NCBI RefSeq assembly: GCF_020034665.1
Contig: NZ_JAIQDI010000001.1
Location: forward strand, 434,001 to 498,000
Source: Niabella beijingensis
Lineage (GTDB): Bacteria; Bacteroidota; Bacteroidia; Chitinophagales; Chitinophagaceae
DNA: 64,000 bases
Direction: 5' to 3'
The notes beneath the pieces were generated by a model. That model saw only the letters and a program-made list of their open reading frames with translations. It did not search any database and was not told where the DNA came from. Positions within the stretch are counted from its first letter, which is position 1. Each line of letters begins with the position of its first letter. Below, piece by piece: positions 35,317 to 44,164 of this stretch. Position numbers and translations under genes: made by a program.

Positions 35317-36240
35317 TTACATTTCTCTGGACTGATCACGCTTTTGCTGGCTTTTCTGCCCCGGCGCCTGTTCCGGTAATAGATCTCTTTCCTTTTTAAG
35401 ATTTAATTGTTGATCTAATTCATCCTTCAATAAACTAAGCGACCGAAATATATGTCTACCTTCACCTGCCCCATTCTGACCAATATGCTCCCAGGCATCA
35501 AAAACCGAACGGACAAAGGAAAAATCTTCTTTTTTCAACTGGTCTTTTCCGGAAGGGATGACTGCATAAAAATTCCCTTTATCCCTTTCATCTTTTAATG
35601 CGCCTTTAAGCTCAATTGCATCTTTCTCCGTTAACTTCCCTCTCAGCACTGTATTTCTTTTATACTCCTGCGCTCTTTGTTGATCCATTGATTGATGAAT
35701 CCTAACAGAATTGATCAAAAAGGCCCGATTTTCATTCTGCACTATTTCTATCATAAAAGGTGTTTCTACCCCTCGCTCATTTCGCATACCCTTAACCAGG
35801 AATTTTGTAAAATCAGCGCTTATATAATCCTGTAACTGCTTCTGATCGATTTTTATATTCTGGTCCCGAAGCCGCTTTACGATATTTTCAGTAAATATTT
35901 CCCTGCGTGCCTTTTCCATAAAATGAATATGGCCTGTATCTATTACAATATCCTTCAGCTCTGCCTCTGGCGAACGGGTTAATCGTTGCAGCTCGATATT
36001 CTTGCATAATTGTTCCTGTAACGATAAAATGGGGAACGTTTCCAGATACAGGCTTTCTTCCGATCGTTTACAGTAGTTGTAATACAAGGCTTCCGATTTA
36101 TCTTTAAAAAAGCGCATTGTTTCTGCCGGGAAAGGCCGATCATTATTTCCTGTATTAAGACACAGATACCGGTCTCCGTCCTTCATTGCCTTTTCAAATA
36201 CCTGGGTTAGATATTCTGCTTCCGCTCCAACTACCTTCAT
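35317..36240 (-). CDS. Element protein with two copies of the shared repeated domain
   Basis: A 307-residue protein. The first copy of the domain is at about 15-80 (KDGDRYLCLNTGNNDRPFPAETMRFFKDKSEALYYNY ... FPILSLQEQL). The second is at about 205-275 (KDERDKGNFYAVIPSGKDQLKKEDFSFVRSVFDAWEHI ... IFRSLSLLKDELDQQL). The middle (about 100-190) is a charged helical region ending in a beta segment (FMIEIVQNENRAFLINSVR). The arrangement suggests one ancestral domain duplicated within and between genes. No enzyme motif is visible. Confidence 0.6.
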   Translation of the reverse strand: MKVVGAEAEYLTQVFEKAMKDGDRYLCLNTGNNDRPFPAETMRFFKDKSEALYYNYCKRSEESLYLETFPILSLQEQLCKNIELQRLTRSPEAELKDIVIDTGHIHFMEKARREIFTENIVKRLRDQNIKIDQKQLQDYISADFTKFLVKGMRNERGVETPFMIEIVQNENRAFLINSVRIHQSMDQQRAQEYKRNTVLRGKLTEKDAIELKGALKDERDKGNFYAVIPSGKDQLKKEDFSFVRSVFDAWEHIGQNGAGEGRHIFRSLSLLKDELDQQLNLKKERDLLPEQAPGQKSQQKRDQSREM

Positions 36241-36303
36241 GGTGTGAAATTTTAAATCTACTTCGTCAGCTTAAATACCACTACAATGTCATATCAATTA
36301 TTG

Positions 36304-37089
36304 CTATTTCATCAACTCCCGGAAAAAATCGCTTGCTTCTGAACCGGTTGCAATGCTAAGTTCACCGATGGCACATTGGATATCGATCATCGTAGTGGCA
36401 ACCCATTTCGCAACCTTTTTAAAAATACTCAATGGGCGGACCTGGACTTTTACCATACCAGGGGCAAAGCCAGCCCTTTGGAATAGCCGTGGCAGCTCAT
36501 TGGGATCATAACTTTGCTTTAATTCAGGTTGCTGAATCCATCGAAAGCCGGAATATCTTGCGATGGATGTTGCTTTTAGAATCACTTCCCGATCGCCAAC
36601 CGGCAGGCTGCTTTTGATTACGCTTTCTTCAAAACACCTGATGGCGCCTTTAAATTCGGGATAGGTGCAGCTGTCCGCTGAAACATCTTCTATTATTTTA
36701 ACTAGCTGAGACAATCTTTTTTTGACAGAATCGCTCCATTGGTATCGATCGATGTATCCGTTCACATCCGTAGCAGCGTCCATCACATTTTGCGGAATTT
36801 GGTCGAAATGGTCTGGAGTAAGATCCTGCCACTTGTGCATGTCATAGAATTTGCGGATATAATTACAAGAAGCGCTGAACCCTGTGCAGTTGCCAGTTGT
36901 ACGCTGTTTATCAATGGAATCCAGGATTACATTATGCCAGTAGCCAAAACTGTCGTACGGATTCATTAAATTAGCCGGTTCATTTTCAGCTGCCACCGAT
37001 ACCCGCTGCGTATTTTCGTTTTTCTTACAGCCCGTTGAAAAAATGAATACTGTAATACATGCGATTATAGTTGAAAAGAATATTTTCAT
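36304..37089 (-). CDS. Lipoprotein of unknown function in the conjugation module
   Basis: A 261-residue lipoprotein (lipobox FSTGC, Cys21, then Lys-Lys). The mature part is mostly helical with a Cys pair region (GNCTGFSASCNYIRKFYDMHKW) and a hydrophobic C-terminal helix (SIFKKVAKWVATTMIDIQCAIGELSIAT). It follows traN by 62 bp in the direction of transcription, at the place where traO to traQ would be expected in CTnDOT-type elements, but it does not resemble them. It could be a cell-surface factor such as an exclusion lipoprotein; that is inference. Confidence 0.6.
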   Translation of the reverse strand: MKIFFSTIIACITVFIFSTGCKKNENTQRVSVAAENEPANLMNPYDSFGYWHNVILDSIDKQRTTGNCTGFSASCNYIRKFYDMHKWQDLTPDHFDQIPQNVMDAATDVNGYIDRYQWSDSVKKRLSQLVKIIEDVSADSCTYPEFKGAIRCFEESVIKSSLPVGDREVILKATSIARYSGFRWIQQPELKQSYDPNELPRLFQRAGFAPGMVKVQVRPLSIFKKVAKWVATTMIDIQCAIGELSIATGSEASDFFRELMK

Positions 37090-37151
37090 TTTAATTATAT
37101 TTTTCCGGCAATTACCGGGAATGAAAAAAATATTTTGGAATAACCAACCTC

Positions 37152-37979
37152 TCAGCGCAGTCTATGTGCCTTTAGAAAAAAGCGACTTTTGATAGGAAGC
37201 ACGATCATACGACCTCCGGATTCATCACTTACCTGTGTAACCAGCCGCTGATGCTTGGGCACCGTAAAGGGTTTAAAACCTGCCGCCCATACCGAAGTGG
37301 ACCGCCCACTGATTGTACTCAGCTCTGACATATAAAGTGGGAATACTTCTGTCTCATTGAGAGCCGTTCGTTTCATTCTCTTTTTATCACGTAAGAAAAA
37401 TCGGATATAGGCCGGTTGAAAATCCACCTGGGATTGATTGTTAATGTCGAACTTCATCCAAAGGTTATTTTCGGAATAAAACACGCCATTTAACCTTAAC
37501 CGGAGCGCCTGGGCATCTTTTTGCAAGTACATAAACGACCGTTTCGCGGCCACGTTCCATGCCTCTTGTTCCAACTCCCTTGCATTGGGCTGTCCTCCCG
37601 AAAGCTTCACCGGACGATTACCCGCAAAACTGATATTGAGATTTAATGGGTTTTCTTCATAGTTTAGAACAAAGGAATAAAACTTACCATCAGCTGTTAC
37701 AACGGAAATATTTGTAGGCACAAATTGCTCGGCACCCGCTTTTAGTTGAAGAATATTCTCAACGCCCTTGGCTTTCTGCGCTAACACTGCATTGCTCCCC
37801 AAATCAACACTTTTTACCGAATAGGGGAAAATCAGGTTTGTAGTCTGGTGATAACCGACAGCAACTTCATAAGGAGCAATTGTAGTAGCTAAAACATCAC
37901 TTTTTTGGGCAAAGGCGGCTTGGCCACCTATATTAAAGAGGATTCCCATTAATCCTACTGCACATAATCTGTTCATCAC
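37152..37979 (-). CDS. traN: Conjugative transposon protein TraN (DUF4138 type)
   Basis: A 275-residue exported protein (signal peptide ending QAAFAQ). It has the TraN pattern: YHQTTNLIFPYSVKSVDLGSNAVLAQKAKGVENILQLKAG, FVPTNISVVTADGKFYSFVLNYEENP, and the late FFLRDKKRMKRTALNETEVFPLY and WAAGFKPFTVPKHQRLVTQ. In the Bacteroidota type IV secretion system TraN plays the role of VirB9, lining the outer part of the channel. It is 18 bp after traM. Confidence 0.88.
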   Translation of the reverse strand: MMNRLCAVGLMGILFNIGGQAAFAQKSDVLATTIAPYEVAVGYHQTTNLIFPYSVKSVDLGSNAVLAQKAKGVENILQLKAGAEQFVPTNISVVTADGKFYSFVLNYEENPLNLNISFAGNRPVKLSGGQPNARELEQEAWNVAAKRSFMYLQKDAQALRLRLNGVFYSENNLWMKFDINNQSQVDFQPAYIRFFLRDKKRMKRTALNETEVFPLYMSELSTISGRSTSVWAAGFKPFTVPKHQRLVTQVSDESGGRMIVLPIKSRFFLKAHRLR

Positions 37980-37997
37980 AATGGAAAATTTAAAGGT

Positions 37998-39344
37998 TTA
38001 AAAATTATTTGACTTTTTGTTATCGTCTCTCAGCAGAACCTGGTAACCTGCTGCCACTGTTACCCGGACCAATTTTGTAGTGCGACCAACTAAATTTTGC
38101 GCCATATTTAAGCCAGCGGTAGCCATTTGCGTACCAAAAGAAGGATCAAGTGTACCCAAAGTACCCAGACCTTGTACCGATTGAGCAGCAGATCTTTTTG
38201 CTACATCCCGAGTGATCGCACCCGGAATATCGATTCCGGAAAGGCCATCCTTCTTATCATATACCGTAAGCGCAACAGGTAATATTCTATTATTGTACTC
38301 AATAGAAGAAACTTCGATTTGCAAACGATCACCATTTAAGGTCGCTTTGCCATAAACAAAATGATTTTTAGGTATTTTTATGCCTGCAACAAATATTTCT
38401 TCCAGTAAACGCATTTTTATTGTCGCTCCGCTCACAAGCGTTTGAGCCTCTGGTATTGATGCCGGGATAGACCGTCCCTGTTGTGTTTGCGTCTCAGACT
38501 CTACCAGCGAAAAAAAACGATTACTGTTCTGATAAGCGCGCAACGTTTCAGATATGGTATCGCTGTTATTTCGGGAAAGAATTTCATAAAGATCGCGCCG
38601 GGGTTCTAACCGTGAAACCACATTCTCCGGAGGTGTTTCCAGTGCGAAAGCCTGCATTTTATTCTTTTCAGATTGCTGCCGCAATTTGTCCTGGACTCTC
38701 TCCGGATTTTGAATGTCCATTATTTTTTCAAGCATGCCATTTAATTGGAGTAGTTCTGTATCCGGGCCCTTCTCCTGGTTTATTTGATGCATCATATTTT
38801 CCAGCTTTTCAACATCGGGATTGTAGGAGGGATTGGGTGAAGCAGCTGCGGAAACGGTTTCTTCCGGATTTCGGTCCAATTCTCTCTGAAGCCTGGAAAG
38901 CTTTTGATATACTTTTTGTTCGTTACGATCCAGCTTTTTAGAATATGGAGATTTTTCACTTTCATACAACCTCTCACTAAATTCCGCCTCAGAAACCCCA
39001 TTCATGCTGGGCTGTTCCTCTTCATCTTCCAAAGACTGAAAGAATGGATCACGTCGCATCTGTGACCGGAGTTTTGCAGAATCTTTATCCGCCTGTTCGT
39101 AATATCGGAGTTTATTCCAGTTGCTATCCTTTGCGGGAGCAGCTGATGGTAAATTCAAATTAAAACCCTGTAACCCTTTTCTTCCGTTAGATTCTCCTTG
39201 TGCATTTCCTACCAAACCAGTGGTCCATAGAAAAAGTACAAGAAATGGAACTATTAATACAGGTGCAATTAGTAAAAATTTCCTTCGCCGCAGAAACTTT
39301 GCCGAATATTGCTGATTTTCATTCCCCTCATTTTTCTTTTCCAT
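37998..39344 (-). CDS. traM: Conjugative transposon protein TraM
   Basis: A 448-residue inner-membrane protein: short cytoplasmic N-terminus, one transmembrane helix (about 27-47, FLLIAPVLIVPFLVLFLWTTG), a long charged linker (about 60-260), and a conserved C-terminal domain (SGATIKMRLLEEIFVAGIKIPKNHFVYGKATLNGDRLQIEVSSI ... LPVALTVYDKKDGLSGIDIPGA). This is the VirB10-like architecture. Its start overlaps the end of the preceding 165-residue gene by 17 bp. Confidence 0.9.
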   Translation of the reverse strand: MEKKNEGNENQQYSAKFLRRRKFLLIAPVLIVPFLVLFLWTTGLVGNAQGESNGRKGLQGFNLNLPSAAPAKDSNWNKLRYYEQADKDSAKLRSQMRRDPFFQSLEDEEEQPSMNGVSEAEFSERLYESEKSPYSKKLDRNEQKVYQKLSRLQRELDRNPEETVSAAASPNPSYNPDVEKLENMMHQINQEKGPDTELLQLNGMLEKIMDIQNPERVQDKLRQQSEKNKMQAFALETPPENVVSRLEPRRDLYEILSRNNSDTISETLRAYQNSNRFFSLVESETQTQQGRSIPASIPEAQTLVSGATIKMRLLEEIFVAGIKIPKNHFVYGKATLNGDRLQIEVSSIEYNNRILPVALTVYDKKDGLSGIDIPGAITRDVAKRSAAQSVQGLGTLGTLDPSFGTQMATAGLNMAQNLVGRTTKLVRVTVAAGYQVLLRDDNKKSNNF

Positions 39345-39825
39345 CTTCGTTTATTTTTAATTGTTTATGATACACTCTCTCGATATAAACCAGGCTATCA
39401 AGTAATCCGGGTCTGACATGTGCTATACTGTCATATATTATGCGACCCGATTTTGTTAATAGCAGACTATCCAGGTGCCGCCGGATCAATCTGATATTTT
39501 CAATTTCTTGATCAGTTAATAACAATTTTGCTTGCAAATCTTCATTGGGAACCTCAACTGTCTGAGGTATAGAAATTGGCTGTACCTTAATGGTTTTCTC
39601 AGACGACTTTAAAGAATACCAAATTGTAAAGGCAGAACTACTTCCAAATAACAGGCAGAACAAAACCAAACCTATTAGCTGTTGCCTGGAATTGAGGGTT
39701 GCCGTTTTCCGGTTCAAATATTCCGCTGCTTTGCGCTGCTTCGTTTCAATTTTCCGCCCCAATTTTTGAAAAACTCCACTGATCAGCAAAGGGCTTTCCT
39801 TTTTTTTCCTAAAGAACTTAAGCAT
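39328..39825 (-). CDS. Membrane protein at the traL position
   Basis: A 165-residue protein with one transmembrane helix (about 50-70, LIGLVLFCLLFGSSSAFTIWY), a basic cytoplasmic N-terminus and a helical periplasmic part (VEVPNEDLQAKLLLTDQEIENIRLIRRHLDSLLLTKSGR). It lies between traK and traM, where CTnDOT has traL, but sequence similarity to TraL cannot be judged here. It probably belongs to the secretion apparatus. Confidence 0.65.
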   Translation of the reverse strand: MLKFFRKKKESPLLISGVFQKLGRKIETKQRKAAEYLNRKTATLNSRQQLIGLVLFCLLFGSSSAFTIWYSLKSSEKTIKVQPISIPQTVEVPNEDLQAKLLLTDQEIENIRLIRRHLDSLLLTKSGRIIYDSIAHVRPGLLDSLVYIERVYHKQLKINEDGKEK

Positions 39826-39836
39826 GGTTCAGAAGT

Positions 39837-40451
39837 TTATCGATTATCAGTCTTAATGTCATTGTTGCTAACAATCTCCCATCGCTCAATTAGAAAACCG
39901 TGGCTATTATTATCACTCTGCAACATACCCGTGCGAACATAGCCTTGCGTTACGATACTTCGGGTAAGCACAGATGTAGGTCGGGTAATATATTGCCGTC
40001 CTAAACAACGGAACCGGTAAGGTGTAATACTCATGTCCAGCTCAATGCTGTCAATGTCTATGGTCTGCGAAATATTACCCGAAATAATATTATTATAATA
40101 ACCAGCCTCTTTTAAATTCTGGTATTCCCGTCGCGCGGAACCATCTGCCAGGTACAGGGCCTTAGATATCTGCGTTTGTATCGCCTTCTCGTCCGGGGAG
40201 AGGGTAAAGAAAAGGGTGTGAAATGTCCTTATATGGTCTCGAAGCTCGACAGGAATATTGCGTTCCATCGCCACGGCCTCTATCAATTTACCATTTACCA
40301 TCACATAGACTTTCCCCTTGTTGGTTGTAAGTGTAACATTTGTTCGATAAACAATATATCCGCACAACAGCATAACTCCGACCACAATAATTATGGTAAA
40401 CAATCGTATAGATCGGAATGCCGTATCAATATTTTTCATTTTTTTGAACAT
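39837..40451 (-). CDS. traK: Conjugative transposon protein TraK
   Basis: A 204-residue inner-membrane protein: one N-terminal transmembrane helix (about 14-35, IRLFTIIIVVGVMLLCGYIVY), then a periplasmic VirB8-like domain. Family-typical segments are RDHIRTFHTLFFTLSPDEKAIQTQISKALYLAD, LKEAGYYNNIISGNISQTIDIDSIELD and RPTSVLTRSIVTQGYVR. TraK is the VirB8-type scaffold of the mating channel. It starts 3 bp after the TraJ stop. Confidence 0.92.
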   Translation of the reverse strand: MFKKMKNIDTAFRSIRLFTIIIVVGVMLLCGYIVYRTNVTLTTNKGKVYVMVNGKLIEAVAMERNIPVELRDHIRTFHTLFFTLSPDEKAIQTQISKALYLADGSARREYQNLKEAGYYNNIISGNISQTIDIDSIELDMSITPYRFRCLGRQYITRPTSVLTRSIVTQGYVRTGMLQSDNNSHGFLIERWEIVSNNDIKTDNR

Positions 40452-40454
40452 ATA

Positions 40455-41738
40455 CTATTCTTTTTCCTTGTCTTTTTTACCACCTCCCTTTAATTTATCA
40501 TACATGTAAGCACCAGCGCCGCCGATCTTGCTTCCAATTTTACCGGCCATCCCCGATCCGGTATCTTTTCCGCTATATCCTTCATGAACATTGAATGGTG
40601 CCTTCATTATATTACCAGCACCCGAAACCGCTCCGGCAGCAAGATTTTCGACACCACCCGCAGCAGCACCAGCCATTCCAGCTGCAACACCACCAGCCGC
40701 CATTGCAGCACCGGTTACCCGACCAGAGAGAGAATCGCCCCCTCCAACCCATAAAACCTGGTTTGCAATATTGGGCACGGAGAAGTATCCTAATATGCCA
40801 ATTATCAAAAAAATCATATACCCCAGGTCCGTCCTGCTGAAAAAAGTATCTCCGGCATCGGCAATCTGGTTGATATCAATCTTCAACATCTGTTCCTGGA
40901 TTTTTCCGATAAGCGCACCAAAAATATTCGCAATGGGGAGCCACAAAAAGACGTTTATATAACGAGCCAACCAATGCTTAAGAGTGTGTCCAAATCCATC
41001 AAAAACAGATAGCCCAAATGCAAGCGGCCCCAGGATCGCAAGGATGATCAGGTTAAATGTCCGCATAGTATTTATTGCAAGAGATGCAGCCGCAAAGAGT
41101 AATTGAAGGATCTCCGCAATTGCTTCCTTAATACTGTTTCTGAAATTATAGGAAGCCTTTGCCATAGCAAACCGGACGTTATTCCCAATCTTTTCCATCC
41201 AGCCCTCACCGGAAGGATCCTCATCCGGGTATGCGTGACGATACCACGCATCCCGGTCTCCTTCCCCTGACGGCCCTACATACATTTCATAATACTTTGA
41301 ATTTTTAACGGCATCTTCCTTCTGTTTGAGTAAAACCGCAATAGCAGCATCTGATTTTTGTACCATATTCCCAGTGCCGTTAACGACCGGCTGCATGACA
41401 CCCTGAATAAGAGCTATACACGCCGGAAAAAAAGCCACGGCAGTGCCAATTACGAACGGTTTAAATAGCGGATAGAAATCAATCGCTTCTGCACGAGAAA
41501 TATGCCCCCAAACCCTGGCTGCAATAAACCAAAGAGCAGCAAAACCAGCAATTCCCCGCCCAACACCGATAAGTTCACTGCAAAGCGGTAACATTTCCGC
41601 ATGCAATTGATCTAAAACGCTATGCAGGCTCTGAATTTCGCCTGTCCAGTCGTTTACGTCTGTCTGCGCGCTTCCGTTTAATGGCAATAGCATGCCCACA
41701 ACCACGGCTATTACAGAGGTTTCCCACATCTTCTTCAT
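40455..41738 (-). CDS. traJ: Conjugative transposon protein TraJ
   Basis: A 427-residue polytopic membrane protein with a cleavable signal (MKKMWETSVIAVVVGMLLPLNGSAQ). The N-terminal family block is LLPLCSELIGVGRGIAGFAALWFIAARVWGHI, followed by several transmembrane segments (about 80-105, 205-260, 275-300, 320-345). A Gly/Ala-rich tail (about 345-427) ends in Lys/Glu repeats. TraJ is VirB6-like, a core inner-membrane channel component. The length is at the upper end for the family because of the tail. Confidence 0.92.
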   Translation of the reverse strand: MKKMWETSVIAVVVGMLLPLNGSAQTDVNDWTGEIQSLHSVLDQLHAEMLPLCSELIGVGRGIAGFAALWFIAARVWGHISRAEAIDFYPLFKPFVIGTAVAFFPACIALIQGVMQPVVNGTGNMVQKSDAAIAVLLKQKEDAVKNSKYYEMYVGPSGEGDRDAWYRHAYPDEDPSGEGWMEKIGNNVRFAMAKASYNFRNSIKEAIAEILQLLFAAASLAINTMRTFNLIILAILGPLAFGLSVFDGFGHTLKHWLARYINVFLWLPIANIFGALIGKIQEQMLKIDINQIADAGDTFFSRTDLGYMIFLIIGILGYFSVPNIANQVLWVGGGDSLSGRVTGAAMAAGGVAAGMAGAAAGGVENLAAGAVSGAGNIMKAPFNVHEGYSGKDTGSGMAGKIGSKIGGAGAYMYDKLKGGGKKDKEKE

Positions 41739-41803
41739 TCATTTCAGATTTAAATCAAACTCACAAAACAATCACACCCACACCATCCAAAATGTCAAAA
41801 TGC

Positions 41804-42439
41804 CTATGGATCACCGTAAATACGACCGAGGGTCTTTGCGTCCTTCATTTCTTTGGCCCGTTGCAAACTAAGGACCTCCGTCTGATCATTAAACTTGCGG
41901 AGAAACTGCAATTTCTCGGACATATCCTTATAAATACCGTCTATAGCAGAAAGTCTTTCTTCATCTGACATACGTAGTTTCTTTGCCGTAATAACAACAA
42001 GCAAATCATCCAAACTCTCCAAACTTTCACTTACCAACTTACCATATATTTTCCCCAGGTAATCAATCTCATCATCGCGGAACCACCCACCCTGTTTAAA
42101 ATGTCCGAATGCCGCTTTATACTCCTTAATAATTCGCAACTGATAATTTATAATATCGCCTACCCGCTTGTACTTTTTTACAGCTGGGCTAACATCCATT
42201 AATCCGTCAAGAAAAACCTGGTGCAATTTGAAATTACCCTCTGAAATATTTTTTACCGTGTTATAACCACCTGTCAGGATCTCGTATCCCTTTTTCATAT
42301 CTGAAAGAATATTCTTGAATTGCGCAAGTTTTTCAATATTTAACGCCAATTGTTCAAGTTCGGCAACCTGCGCTTTTGCAACCATTCCTGCCGCCAAATA
42401 AAAACATAATAATCCCAGAATAATGACATACTTTTTCAT
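41804..42439 (-). CDS. TraI-related periplasmic protein (paralog 3 of 3)
   Basis: A 211-residue exported protein (signal ending GMVAKAQ), helical, with the pattern shared by three consecutive genes. Shared segments are KGYEILTGGYNTVKNISEGNFKLHQVFLDGLMDVSPAVKKYKRVGDII, RDDEIDYLGKIYGKLVSESLESLDDLLVVITAKKLRMSDEERL and the end LQRAKEMKDAKTLGRIYG. Close relatives are often labelled TerB family tellurite resistance proteins; nothing here supports a tellurite role. It overlaps the next gene by 4 bp. Confidence 0.8.
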   Translation of the reverse strand: MKKYVIILGLLCFYLAAGMVAKAQVAELEQLALNIEKLAQFKNILSDMKKGYEILTGGYNTVKNISEGNFKLHQVFLDGLMDVSPAVKKYKRVGDIINYQLRIIKEYKAAFGHFKQGGWFRDDEIDYLGKIYGKLVSESLESLDDLLVVITAKKLRMSDEERLSAIDGIYKDMSEKLQFLRKFNDQTEVLSLQRAKEMKDAKTLGRIYGDP

Positions 42440-43077
42440 TGTCCATACATTTTTTGCACCTCTTTAGCATCCAATAACTCCCTATTTCGTTGTAACTGTA
42501 ACAATTGTAACTCCCCGTAGAACTGATTTACAAATTGACCACGGCGGTCCATTTCAGCATCAAGCGCGTCAATTCTTTTAATTCTTTCATCATCACTCAA
42601 TTGCAACTCTCCGGGCGTCAGTAACTGTATCAATTCTCCGGACAATTCAAAACAGCCGTCCAACGTTTTATTAAAAACACCCAAGACATATTCCAATTCA
42701 TCCCCTGAAAATAGTTCGCTGCTTCGGGCGGATTTTATTGCCCTTTCTGATAATTTCACTACCTTAATATTCAGGGAAACAATATCAGAAACCCGGCTGT
42801 AATTACGCACTTTTGGATTTATCATTTTAAGGCCATCAAAAAAAGCCTGGTCCAGTTTAAAATGACCACCTTTTATATCTCCAATAGTTTTTAGCCCGCC
42901 CTGCACAATTTTGTATCCCTTTTCCAGGTAGCCGGTATAAATCTTTAGTGCCGCTATCTGCTGAATTAAATATTCCGTCTGTGTCTGCTTCTGGCTAAAC
43001 CAATGTTTTAAACCCTGAGTGTGCCCCTCAATACACAGCCCTATCCAAATCCAAGTAAATAATACGTACTTTTTCAT
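42436..43077 (-). CDS. TraI-related periplasmic protein (paralog 2 of 3)
   Basis: A 213-residue exported protein (signal MKKYVLFTWIWIGLCIEGHTQ). It shows the same plan as its two neighbours: EKGYKIVQGGLKTIGDIKGGHFKLDQAFFDGLKMINPKVRNYSRVSDIV, SGDELEYVLGVFNKTLDGCFELSGELIQLLTPGELQLSDDERI, and a C-terminus LQLQRNRELLDAKEVQKMYGQ. It resembles the 211-residue paralog more closely than the 223-residue one. It is probably a periplasmic accessory part of the mating apparatus. Confidence 0.8.
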   Translation of the reverse strand: MKKYVLFTWIWIGLCIEGHTQGLKHWFSQKQTQTEYLIQQIAALKIYTGYLEKGYKIVQGGLKTIGDIKGGHFKLDQAFFDGLKMINPKVRNYSRVSDIVSLNIKVVKLSERAIKSARSSELFSGDELEYVLGVFNKTLDGCFELSGELIQLLTPGELQLSDDERIKRIDALDAEMDRRGQFVNQFYGELQLLQLQRNRELLDAKEVQKMYGQ

Positions 43078-43083
43078 ATCCCC

Positions 43084-43755
43084 TTATTCAATTCCGTATA
43101 ATGCCTTAACTGATTCCACATCCCTCAAATCTTTTGCTCGTTGCAAACTGAGTTTAGCATTCTGAACGTTAAATAACCGAAGATCTGAAAGCGCTGCATC
43201 AATTCTTTCGGCCGCCTGAGAAATTATTTCTAAGCGCCTGCCATCCGTCATTTTGGTATCCATAGATGTAATAACTAAAAAGAGTTGGTCCAGGCTCTTT
43301 ATGCTTTCGTCAACAATACCCGTATATACCCTGGTCATATAGGCAATTTCTTCAGGACTAAAATGGGCATCCTGTTTAAAAAGACCAAACGCCCGTTTGT
43401 ACTCTTCCACCAGCCGGATTTGCTTGGAAATAATTTCTTTCACCTTTCGGTAACCGCTGATCGCCGCTTTCACCTGGGCAAGCTCATCATAGTACTTGGC
43501 ATATTGATCCTTATTCTTCTTAACCCAATCAGAAATTTCGTCCAACTTGACTTTGGAAAGCGTATTTTCCAAAGTCTTTTGAGCGTTCTGCAACCAAATC
43601 GTTTTATTTTGCAGGCGCTGTACTGCCAGGTCCATTGCCTTTATCACCTTTTTCAGTGCGGCTTTAACAACAACCCAAACAATAGCATGGCTTTTTTGAG
43701 TAGGCATTAATGCGAGGCCAAAACTTAGTGAAATTATTAACACAATCTTTTTCAT
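43084..43755 (-). CDS. traI: Conjugative transposon protein TraI
   Basis: A 223-residue exported protein (signal MKKIVLIISLSFGLALMPTQKSHA). It has the TraI (DUF4141) pattern: IVWVVVKAALKKVIKAMDLAVQRLQNKTIWLQNAQKTLENTLSKVKLDEISDWVKKNKDQYAKYYDELAQVK, then the helical block shared with the next two genes (SPEEIAYMTRVYTGIVDESIKSLDQLFLVITSMDTKMTDGRRL; LSLQRAKDLRDVESVKALYG). The extra N-terminal block distinguishes the genuine TraI from its paralogs. VirB5-like helical periplasmic proteins occupy this place in other systems. Confidence 0.85.
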   Translation of the reverse strand: MKKIVLIISLSFGLALMPTQKSHAIVWVVVKAALKKVIKAMDLAVQRLQNKTIWLQNAQKTLENTLSKVKLDEISDWVKKNKDQYAKYYDELAQVKAAISGYRKVKEIISKQIRLVEEYKRAFGLFKQDAHFSPEEIAYMTRVYTGIVDESIKSLDQLFLVITSMDTKMTDGRRLEIISQAAERIDAALSDLRLFNVQNAKLSLQRAKDLRDVESVKALYGIE

Positions 43756-43758
43756 AAA

Positions 43759-44136
43759 TTATCTGATTTTAAGATATGGCGTTTGCCCGAGTAATAGTTT
43801 CTTTTCGTTCAACAGGAAGGTGATAACTTTCCCGTTTTCAGATAAATTCAGCATACCTGTTCTTACGTCATAAATTCCTGTCCATCTTTCCACTTTAAAC
43901 AATTTTCGAGTTTTGACATTACCTTTTGCACGACGAAACCCAGTACGCTTAACAACTGCATACCTATTATTTTCTTGAAAGGTTACAAATAGCGTATCAT
44001 TTCCAGTTGCAGAATCAAGATTATCGGAGTGCACATAAACACCCGGAATAAATTCCAAAATTTCAGGATTCGGAACCCGGTTACAGCTCATCATATACCC
44101 AACAAGAACACCCAGGTAGTATGCTGTCAACTTCAT
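43759..44136 (-). CDS. Small lipoprotein at the traH position
   Basis: A 125-residue protein with a short hydrophobic signal and lipobox-like YMMSC (Cys18, then Asn-Arg). The mature domain is beta-rich: FIPGVYVHSDNLDSATGNDTLFVTFQENNRYAVVKRTGFRR ... GIYDVRTGMLNLSENGKVITFLLNEKKLLLG. It lies between traG and traI, where CTnDOT carries traH. I do not recognise the family. A small surface lipoprotein within a mating operon might serve in entry exclusion, but nothing here proves it. Confidence 0.6.
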   Translation of the reverse strand: MKLTAYYLGVLVGYMMSCNRVPNPEILEFIPGVYVHSDNLDSATGNDTLFVTFQENNRYAVVKRTGFRRAKGNVKTRKLFKVERWTGIYDVRTGMLNLSENGKVITFLLNEKKLLLGQTPYLKIR

Positions 44137-44164
44137 AAAAAATAAGTTTAGATTTCAATAATGC

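Noticed and set aside
41804-43077. Tellurite resistance function for the two TraI paralogs
   Set aside because: They carry signal peptides, share the TraI helical core and lie inside the tra operon; nothing in them points to tellurite.
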